Assembly: GCA_936432065.2 (NCBI GenBank)
Contig: OW386293.2
Span: 40,705,923-40,769,922 of the forward strand
Source: Rutpela maculata
Taxonomy: Eukaryota > Arthropoda > Insecta > Coleoptera > Cerambycidae
Length of the DNA stretch: 64,000 nt
Direction of reading: 5' to 3'
Of this stretch, positions 56,081 through 64,000 are shown one piece after another (position 1 is the first letter of the stretch; each line of letters opens with the position of its first letter). The notes under the pieces are model-generated. The model searched no databases. It worked only from the letters and a program-made list of their open reading frames with translations, and had not been told where the DNA came from. A program made the position numbers and the translations under genes.

Positions 56081-56994
56081 GGTGTAAATGACAATTTTTT
56101 TTGGACTACACACGCAATTTTTTGTATTCTGCTCTATTCTGCTTCACCCAAAAACTATTTTTAGTATCTATATAGTATTTATAGAGAGCGCTGGTAACAG
56201 CTTAAAAATAAAAATCGCATCAGGTAAAGTGCCTTTTCTGTGCGAAATATTGAAAAATTTTATTAGAAAAACTTGCTCAGAATTAAAAAAATATGACGCT
56301 GTACCAAATTACAGAACTAAAAAATGTTTTTTCTAATTTATAATTTTTTTTTTTTTAATAAAAAAAATATAATAATTTAAATTCATTTATTCTACCCATA
56401 CTCCATTTTCAGCACACATCTCAACTCTGTTTTTAAATTCTTTATAGCTATTTTGAATGGCTTGAAGGTCAATTGAATTTATAGCATTTTTAATTCTCTC
56501 TGTTAATACATTTACATCCGTTGTTAAATCATAGGAATAAACAATTTGCTTCAGATGACCCCATAAATAAAAATCGCAAATAATCAAATCAGGTGATCAG
56601 GGTGGATACGGAAAGGATCCAAATCGTCCAATCCACTTTTCTGCTAAATTATTATTCAGTCAATTCCTTACTATGGAGGAACATGGGTAGAATAAATGAA
56701 TTTAAATTATCATTACATTTATAATATTAAAAAAAAATAAAATTTTATAAATAAAAAAAAAAAATTTTTAGTTCTGTAACTTTGTACGTCATATTTTTTA
56801 ATTCTGAGTAAGTTTTTCTAATATTTCGCACAGAAAAGACACTTTACCTGATGCGATTTTTATTTTTAAGCTGTTGCCAGCGCCATCTATAAATTGTTTA
56901 AAGTCCAAGATACTAAAAATAGTTTTTGGGTGAAGCAAGAGCAGAATACAAAAAATTGAGTTTGTAATCCAAAAAAAAAATTGTCATTTACACC
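56081..56994. mobile_element. Foldback element inserted in mariner gene
   Basis: Ends GGTGTAAATGACAATTTTTT and inverse at 56,994; arms of about 300 bp (56,081-56,385 and 56,695-56,994). The 310-bp centre encodes the C-terminus of a related transposase. No obvious target duplication. Confidence 0.75.
56387..56650 (-). pseudogene. Mariner-like transposase C-terminus inside the foldback
   Basis: Reads 'KWIGRFGSFPYPP', then 'SPDLIICDFYLWGHLKQIVY' (third catalytic D in SPDL), and 'SIDLQAIQNSYKEFKNRVEM' to the stop at 56,387. About 85 residues; one stop before SPDL. It belongs to the same broad family as the gene it has interrupted. Confidence 0.75.
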
Positions 56995-57548
56995 GTTGAT
57001 CCAAACTCTTTTAAATTTTGTTGTAGCTTTTTGAATATTTTTATGTCTGTATCTTTTCTGAATATCTAAAAATATTGTTTAGGAGGCACTTTTGGCACAA
57101 AGTGTTGCTGTCTATAACCGTTGATTGAAGAGTATAACTTTTCACTCAACGCTATAACTTACCTATTAAAATAAAGCTCGGAAGCTAAATTTAAATCCTC
57201 TCCGCCTTCTATAAAACACTTAATCATATCGTATTTTTCACAATTACTAAATTGAATCATTTTTAACAATGCTCACTCACAATTAACTCACAAATTAGTT
57301 TTTGACATTTACGACTGTTTCGATTTTATTTTACCATGGCCTTCTCAATGAATAGTAAAAATGCGATAAATATGCATAGATGTCAATGGAAGACAATTCA
57401 AACATTTATTGTAGTTTAGTTCTTCCTATTTTTGGCAAAATTGTTTTATATTATAAGAAATGTTGTTGCTGTTAATAGTTTTCCATGGCCTCATCACAAA
57501 TATATTAAATTTTTCGAAAATTAACCACTGTTTCTGGAGATAAATATA

Positions 57549-57575
57549 GATATATCATATGTCATATGATATATC
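57549..57575. other. 27-nt near-perfect palindrome
   Basis: GATATATCATATG-T-CATATGATATATC. Very AT-rich, likely to extrude; function unknown. Confidence 0.8.
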
Positions 57576-57639
57576 TTTGGATAGCTAATTTAAGTTCTGA
57601 TCGAATAATGAAATAATCCACAGGGTATTCCATTTAAAA

Positions 57640-58305
57640 AAACCGCTGCCCAAGGAAGCACTACTTCCACATCTAGATTTTCTTTCCAAGTCACTCACAA
57701 CGAAAAAATTTTATATGTGAAAATAATTGTTTATGGAACTTTGATAATATAATATTTGAAATCCTCTACCTCAAAACCCCTTAAAACGATACCCCACATC
57801 GGTAGTTGGGTGGGGGTGGTGATAGGGGGTGGTAGTGGTGGGTGGATGAAGTAAAAAAATATTTTGAGGTTTCTGGTTCTTATACACACACTAAATCATA
57901 TTTTTTTTTCATCCCCTTTGATAATGGGGTGGGGGTGGTAATGCCATAATTTTTAGCTAGCTTCTCTTGTATCTACTACCAATTTTATAGACTCTTACCT
58001 GCTTGATTTACTTATTTACCCCAAATTTACCCCAATTTACCTCCCAACCCTTCGACGGAACAAGATGAAAATATAATTTAGTTCTAGATCTCGTTAAAGT
58101 ACATATATGTACCAAATTTCAAGTCAATATCTCAAACGGTTCCAGAGTAAATGTGTGCACAAAAAAGTTACAGACAGACCGACAGACAGACAGAAAATTT
58201 GTTTTCGTTTAAACTTAAAATCTCGACGTTTCATGACATTCTAAGCCTATTTGAACAATAAAAATTTTTTTGTCGTTACTACCACTGGATGTGGAAGTAA
58301 TACAC
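57640..58305 (+). repeat. Family X copy 4
   Basis: Same order and ends as 45,118-45,805: AAACCGCTGCCCAAGGAA, CTACTTCCACATC, (CAGA)n near 58,170-58,190 and CTGGATGTGGAAGT at 58,285-58,300. Less decayed than copies 1 and 3. Confidence 0.65.
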
Positions 58306-59130
58306 AAGTTATGTCTATATCTTGAAAATTGAGGCATACATAATTTTCTTCTTATAAGCAACGAAAGATGCCTTAAGAATGTGTTAATCGATTTTCGATT
58401 CGACACTTGGTAATTGAGATGTAGAGGTCATCCAAAAATGCTAACTCTCCAAAAACGCTCTGTAGCTCGGTAGTCGGAAAAGAGAGACGATCGCGGTTTG
58501 CGCCATTGTCAGATCCAAATCCCATTTAATTTGGTCCACCCTGTACAGTGGTATCTTTGTTCCGAAAAACTCAGATGAGTAGTACGTCTCAAAGAAAGGT
58601 GCAACAATGACTTTGAGCCAATCCCTGACCATTTTCCAACCCTGCCGAGTGTGAAGATCAATTAAACGGCTGATACAAAAGTACAAAACATTACATTTTA
58701 CATTTTTACATTACATTTTTTTGACTATAGCCTAATAAAATACGGTATTGTCTTATTAAAAAAATAATAAGTAATTGTCTCAAAATCACTGTAGAATATT
58801 TGTTATACTTCCTAAGTTCCATAGAGTTTCCTATCTTCAGAGAATTGGAAACTCCATTAAAAATTCCTCCAACCCTATTCTAGAACACCGAAAAGTATAA
58901 GGAAACAAGAAAAACGCATTCAAGTCCACTTTTTCAATACAGTTTTTTGTTTAACTATCCACGTCAGAATAAGATAAATGGATCACCCGGGAAGGAGAAA
59001 TTTATTTTTAAAATACTCTAAACATTCCAAGAAACTTTTTTTGGCACAAAAGTTTAGATGAAAAAAGTAGAAATAAATAAAAGAGGAATAAATTGTAGTG
59101 GTTTATTTGTTTTTATTTTCAAGTAAGATA
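58306..59130. other. No confirmed gene
   Basis: A minus-strand frame at 58,441-58,686 ('WKMVRDWLKVIVAPFFETYY') has no recognised domain. Low confidence either way. Confidence 0.4.
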
Positions 59131-59149
59131 CCACTGTATCTATATCTAT

Positions 59150-59800
59150 ATTTATATCAATGAATATAGCACGAAACGCAGGCGGAAGAAGTAGATTAGG
59201 TCAAAATCTTACCATAAACGACTATAATATAGTAGTACGGGAGTTCATATATCGCTCCCAAGTAAATAATTAAAGAAAAACCAAAGAAGAATACTTATAT
59301 TTAATAGATGCTACTATGGAGTTGAAAAACAACTAAAATCACCAAATCTGTCACGAAAATCTAAATGTATAACATACAGGACACTAATAAGACCAGTATT
59401 AACGTATGCCTCCGAAACGTAGAGAGCAAATTAGATGAAAACCGCCTGGAAATCTTTGAAAGAAAAATATTAATAAAGATATTTGGCCCACTCAAGAAAA
59501 CCAAGTATGGAGAAGCAGATACAACCACGAATTATATGAAGATGCTGATATAGTAAAAACGATAAAGCTAGGACCATTAAGATGGGCGACTAAGAATGAA
59601 CGACGAAAGGACTACAAAACAAATACTAAGAGCAAAGCCCGATGGAAATCGAGGAAGAGGCAGACCAAAACTGCGATGGACAGATGGAGTAGAAAAAGAC
59701 TTGAGGAACATAGAAGTGATCAATTGGAAACACTGAGCCTGAGATAGAAACGGATGGCGGAGAATCCTTGAAGAGACCCAGTCAGGATTGTAACGCCATC
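59150..59800 (+). pseudogene. LINE RT C-terminal fragment
   Basis: Reads 'RTLIRPVLTYASET', 'ENRLEIFERKILIKIFGPL' and, after frame changes, 'IKLGPLRWATKNERRKD', 'AKPDGNRGRGRPKLRWTDGV' and 'GWRRILEETQSGL'. Typical C-terminus of RTE/CR1-like endonuclease-RT LINEs. It ends at GAT repeats (59,800) that look like its 3' tail. Confidence 0.7.
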
Positions 59801-59801
59801 G

Positions 59802-61269
59802 ATGATGATTATAGAATCAGATCCATAAAATAAACATTAAAATTCGATTAACAAAAATGTAATAATGTATAAAATAAATAACATTCGATAAAAATATTTG
59901 TTATTATATTCTAATTGATAGTCAATTTTCTATATAACTATGGTAACATAATTCTTAAAATATGTAGGTAAGTACGTTACATATTACGCCCCCCCCCCTG
60001 CAAAATAAAAATCAACCCACCAAAGTATCAATATCAAAATGGACTTTTTGACAGTCAGTATTGACGAGTAGATTGACAACATCATTTAATAAGTATGCAG
60101 GCTCTGATCAAAGATACAGTAAAATCTTTTCCATCTTTAAGGACCGTTATAATTTTGTCAGTTCTAGAAATGACTCGAAAAGGTCCTTCGAATCAAGGGG
60201 ATAAAGTTGGTCTAATATCTTTTCGAATGAAAACAAATTCACAATTTTTAATGCCAGGACTAACAAAAGTATTTTGAGAATGACTTCTTTTAGGATTGGT
60301 GAATTGTAAGTTATTGCAATAGTTTTGTAATTTGTTAATAAATAAATGCGCTTTAGAATCGGGATGTGATTTAATAAAATATTCACCAGGGAGACGTATA
60401 GTTTGACCGTAAACAAGTTCTGCAGATGAATAAAAATAATTGGTAATTCATCAAACCAATGAACTGAGCTAGCGCTGGCGATTAATGCAGTCTTAAAAGT
60501 TCTGTGAAATCTTTCTATCATGGCATTGGATTCTGGGTGATATGAAGTTGTGTGAATTCGATGAAAACCTAAAAATTTTGAAAATTCACGGATAAGATTT
60601 GATTCGAACTGAACTCCCTGATCAGTTATAACACGAACTGTGATGCCAAAGCGACAGATATAATTTGGAAATAAGGTTTTAGCAAGTTTCTGCAGTAATG
60701 TCTGATAAAGGATAAGCTTCCGGCCAACGAGTGAAACGTTCAATAACTGTCAGTATGTAAGAGAAACCATGTGAAGGTGGCAAGGGTCCAACAAGATCAA
60801 TATGGATATGCTTAAATCTACCCTTGGGTACTTCAAAATTACCAATTTGAGTTTTCGTATGTTTATTTATTTTAGAAGCAAGTTTTGGTCCACAAGGTGC
60901 AATCGGAGTTCATCCTTGGCCAGAAATAGTTAGAATTGATAAGTTTTTTGGTAGCACGAATACCAGCATGCGTTAAGTTATGAAAAATATCAAAAACTGC
61001 GCGTCGTAAAGATTTTGGTACAAATGGTCGACATTTAGAAGAAGAAACATCGCACCAAATTTCATGATCTGAATTAGCAATATTAATTTTTTGTAAATAG
61101 TATTTGCTTTAGAATTGGCATTTGATTGATTGGTTAATAAAGAGGAAAGTTCACAATCGGTGGATTGAGCGTCTTTCAATAATTGAAGAATGAAATTGGT
61201 TGAGTTTACTTGAGAAATTGAATTAGATGACAAAAGATCATGTTATTCGAGGTAGGTAAGTACGCTACA
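59802..61269 (-). mobile_element. Internally deleted Ty3/gypsy-type LTR element
   Basis: The 3' LTR seems to be 59,802-59,981: on the minus strand it starts TGTAACGTACTTACCTAC right after a polypurine tract (AGGGGGGGGGG, near 59,990-60,000). The 5' boundary at 61,269 shows the same LTR start, TGTAGCGTACTTACCTAC, but only about 28 bp remain before pol sequence. Both flanks are GAT/ATG repeats. The remaining internal region is integrase only; gag, protease, RT and RNase H are gone. No env-like sequence seen. Confidence 0.5.
60000..61235 (-). pseudogene. Gypsy-type integrase
   Basis: Minus strand. The zinc-binding region is partly preserved near 61,000-60,940. 'IHIDLVGPLP' gives the first catalytic D (60,796-60,798). 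'RVITDQGVQFES' gives the second, and 'SNAMIERFHRTF' the E, with exactly 35 residues between them (DD35E). A frameshift near 60,700 separates the first D from the rest. A C-terminal part near 60,250-60,020 ('PFRVISRTDKIITVLKD'-like) is in another frame. In intact elements it inserts the cDNA into the genome. Confidence 0.8.
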
Positions 61270-61290
61270 ATGATGATGATGATGATGAAG
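61270..61290. repeat. (GAT)n microsatellite
   Basis: Six ATG/GAT units next to the LTR-element boundary. Confidence 0.9.
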
Positions 61291-61314
61291 ATACCACTAT
61301 TCAGCAGTGAAAGT

Positions 61315-61715
61315 GTTTTTCACTTCTCGGAACGGTTAGAGAATGATCAGGGATTGGCCAAGAGTTATTGTTGGACTTTTTTTTTAAGACGTACTACTCA
61401 ATTGAGTGGTTCCATAATTTTTTTCAAACAGAGATACCGCTGTGAAATAGCTTTATTGAGAATCACCTCTTAAAGGAGTGGAAAAGCGTTAAGTGATTTT
61501 TGGACCGTTTTCTAAAGTTTCCTGTTCAACTGAGCAATTTCATATATTTTTTTGAAAAATGATACAGCTGTAGAATCGCGAAAGCGATTTTCACTCCCTC
61601 CCGGAAGGGACGGAAAAGGTAAAAAACTGTCTAATTATAAGTCAGATCCTTCGACTGAGGTTTTTATCATGCTGAAAGATACAAATATTTTTTGATAGAA
61701 ATGCAGTTGTTAAAT
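61315..61715. repeat. Three diverged ~130-bp tandem units
   Basis: Each unit has a 'cactt/cctct...gga(a)' block, a 'tca(a)ctgag' block, an 'atttttt' stretch and an 'aga.acagctgt.gaat' end (61,438, 61,562 and 61,697). Too diverged for exact borders. Confidence 0.4.
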
Positions 61716-64000
61716 CTATATGAGCGCTTTCACCCAATAGAGGATAAAAAAAGGTGTGTTTTTGGGATTCGTGCCCATTGAAACTTTTGATCTATTGAAT
61801 CAGTAGAACAACATATCAAAAATATGAGACATTTGACGGATATCGGATTTCCATTTGTGGTGTACGGGGTCCTTTTTAAAAAACATTCAAAATAATTTTA
61901 AAACATTTACATGCTTGGCACTAGTATTTGATCGATTGCATTGTTTTGAAGTAAAATAAAATATAAAATAAATAATAAAGTTTCTCATATTTTATGAGTT
62001 GAGTTTGTAAGAATTTCTTCACGTATTATTAGACACTTCAATATTTCTGTTCCCGTTGAATATCAGAAGATTACCACCCAACTATTTTAGTTTTATAGCA
62101 ACAATAAGAAATCGTGTAACATTTTGAAATATCCTTGTGGACATTAAATATAGCGGGAACCCAGACATGACTTAGCTTTACACATTTTACGAGTTGTTTA
62201 CAGGCAATAATTGATGGTAACTGCTAATTAGGTTAGTTAATATGTTGTTAAAACACATGAAATTGCATTAAAATATTAATAAAGATGATTGATTTATGCA
62301 TATTTAATAGTATAGTAGGTAAACATAATGTCAGATATTTTGTAATAAATCATCTTGACAAAATACGGAATGAGGCCGAAACTGTTTCAAAGAATACTAA
62401 TACATAAACACAGCATTAATAACATATTGTCTTTAAGGCCATAAATAGTGATAATTACATTCGTATCGTGTCGACAGATTTTACTTACATAACTAACATT
62501 TTACTCTATTATAGTAATTACATAACTGAATTTGGTGAAAATATACAAATTTGGTAAACTCTGTGTATCATTATTAAAATTGTTGCTTTAATCGAAATTT
62601 GTTCAGTCATGAAATTCACGCCATACAGGGCATAGAATAAAATTACTCGGTCTAATATCTCAAGTACGGAAAGTGCTATTGAGATTTTTTAAATTGTATC
62701 TGTGTTGTATCTAATTGTAATTGTTAAACGGTAAAGTAAATTTCAATTACATTTTTCAAAATTGTGTTTCTTACATTCTGAAGGTGTACTAAAAATAATT
62801 ATAGATATAAAAAATGTAAGATATACAAGCGTAAAATCCTTTTTTTTGCAGAGTTGCCCGGGTGCCCAATCCGCGCACCGTTATGCTCGCGCACACTACT
62901 TTTTCATATTTTTCGAAAACCAATTATCATAGAGTAATTTTTTTTTCTTTTGAAGTGAACTAAAGAAATAGAACTTCAAAATGGTATACATGGTTTTCGA
63001 CACTGCATTCCATTCAAAAGATATTTAACTTTAATTGGAATTTTTTATGCAAAAAAATTTTCTCTTTTTTCAAGTTCAATTTTCACCACTTTTTTCTGAA
63101 TAATGACCATATAGAAAAAAATTGTAATCGTTGAACAACTCTCGAAGAATAGAGTTTTTCTTCTCATAGCAACATCTGACAGAAAGTGAAGTACTTAGAG
63201 CCATTTTTTTTAAATTGAATTTATCGAAAAACAATGCAGACATCGATCTGAAATTTTTACCAGAAATTGTCTCCTATATAACACGTCCTTTAGTAAAATT
63301 TCAAAAATGTTTCTAAAATTTTGCTGAAATTAAAAAATGTTTTCAAAATTTCCGTTTTTTTAAATTTACTCCTGACCTAATAAAGCTATTTTAACGTTCG
63401 CGGGCTCATTTTATAAGTTCTTTTAATACTTACAACTTTCTCATTTGAACTTTCCTCTCAGATTATTAGCCATCCATTTAAACGCGAAAAACCGATTTTT
63501 CAACTTTACGATCCCCACCCCCCCTTATCCTGTATGACATTCGTTGGCACGCTATAAGGGTTTGTTTTGAATGTCTAACCAATCAACTTAAAATAATAAA
63601 ATCGTGTTTATGTATTTTCGCCACATTTTGATACTATTCGTGACAATTGGGTTGTTGCACTAAGTTAAAATTTGAGGAGAATCTATGTTAAACAATAACA
63701 ATTATTCATAAAAAATCATTAGAAACATGTGGAAGTTGAAAAGAAAGTCTTATAATAATATTAATTACAAAAATAGATGCATTTAAAACGGAGATGACAT
63801 AATAACGGCAGTCTGTAGAGAAGTTAGTTATAAAACGACGAGAAACAGGTACTAATTTAGAAACTCACTGATAGCGACGGAGAAAAAAGACAATCACGAC
63901 AGTTTAATCTGACATTATATTTAACGTCAAATTCAACTGACGTTCATAGGTTATAATTCGGTATAGTTTAACAGCATCTAGTTATGTATAAATATAAGTG
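61716..64000. other. No recognisable gene
   Basis: Mostly AT-rich. A GC spot at 62,862-62,900 (GCCCGGGTGCCCAATCCGCG) has no gene next to it. Several poly(A/T)-rich stretches occur at 62,940-63,360. Confidence 0.5.

Larger units (their letters stand above)
55270..57260 (-). pseudogene. Mariner/IS630-like transposase, interrupted
   Basis: ATG at 57,260 starts 'MIQFSNCEKYDMIKCFIEGG' then 'EDLNLASELYFNR'. Past the foldback insertion (56,081-56,994) the frame resumes with 'VDTLYNKAGREVVENIVLET' and 'VRENPNISSREIQK' (second helix-turn-helix). Further on come 'GVRWGFIGCQIIGSHFFHGN' (55,515-55,763) and 'ARSPDITPADFWL' near 55,316-55,357, which supplies the third catalytic D. Stops and frameshifts interrupt it. 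Integrates DNA at TA in intact relatives. Confidence 0.75.

Noticed and set aside
58441..58686. 81-codon minus-strand frame as a host exon
   Set aside because: No recognised domain and no splice signals I could trust; left unassigned.
59789..59981. LTR starting at TGTAACG at 59,789
   Set aside because: That TGTAACG is better explained as the end of the LINE reading frame; the LTR border fits better after the GAT repeat.

Overview
This window is AT-rich, repeat-dense eukaryotic DNA, almost certainly from an insect. The diagnostic lineages are an R1-clade LINE, an R4/Dong-type LINE with a restriction-like endonuclease sitting in (TTA)n, I/jockey-type LINEs with RNase H, mariner-like transposases with the insect-type N-terminal domain, and hAT elements. 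The order cannot be fixed from the sequence; Hemiptera or Coleoptera are plausible. I found no convincing host protein-coding gene, rRNA or functional tRNA. Nearly every coding stretch belongs to a mobile element, and most are broken.

Layout. 0-5 kb: LINE 3' tails, then an element with about 330-bp inverted repeats (2.09-4.21 kb) around a decayed gene for an XPG/FEN-like nuclease protein with an intron. 5.08-7.79 kb: a 2.7-kb foldback element with TTA flanks; its left arm is split by a 0.72-kb element carrying a tRNA-like pol III module. 8.3-11.35 kb: decayed LINE pieces and a diverged restriction-like endonuclease C-terminus. 11.41-15.06 kb: a nearly complete R4/Dong-type LINE on the minus strand, bounded on both sides by (TTA)n. 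17.6-19.1 kb: a 5S rRNA-derived SINE inside a LINE RNase H domain, then a mariner N-terminus. 20.9-24.2 kb: an I-type LINE (minus) whose RNase H domain is cut in two by a 5'-truncated R1 LINE (plus).

26.21-29.34 kb: a hAT-type transposon with perfect 15-bp terminal inverted repeats, a perfect 8-bp target duplication and a transposase of about 750 codons with one visible frameshift. It is the best-preserved DNA transposon here. 30.55-35.2 kb: a deep nest in which a foldback element hosts a 1.85-kb non-autonomous hAT element (30,811-32,663), which hosts a second 5S-SINE, a palindromic MITE and a LINE tail. 36-40 kb: further foldbacks, a dispersed family with ACTTCCACATCCAG termini (called family X here, four copies), tRNA-like sequences and a 0.73-kb MITE. 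42.4-43.5 kb: a candidate solo LTR inside a TA microsatellite. 43.5-46.8 kb: LINE RNase H and RT remnants and a mariner remnant. 47.43 kb: a 200-bp MITE with TA flanks. 54.2-57.3 kb: a mariner-like transposase interrupted by a foldback that itself holds the C-terminus of a related transposase. 59.1-61.3 kb: a LINE C-terminus whose GAT-rich tail appears to be the site of an internally deleted Ty3/gypsy-type element. 61.7-64 kb: no recognisable feature.

The genes do not form a pathway. Their order of nesting gives a relative chronology: I-type LINE before R1; foldback before hAT MITE before 5S-SINE; mariner before foldback; diverged tandem repeat before the intact hAT. Identities come from motifs read by eye; no database search was possible, so clade names below family level are provisional.
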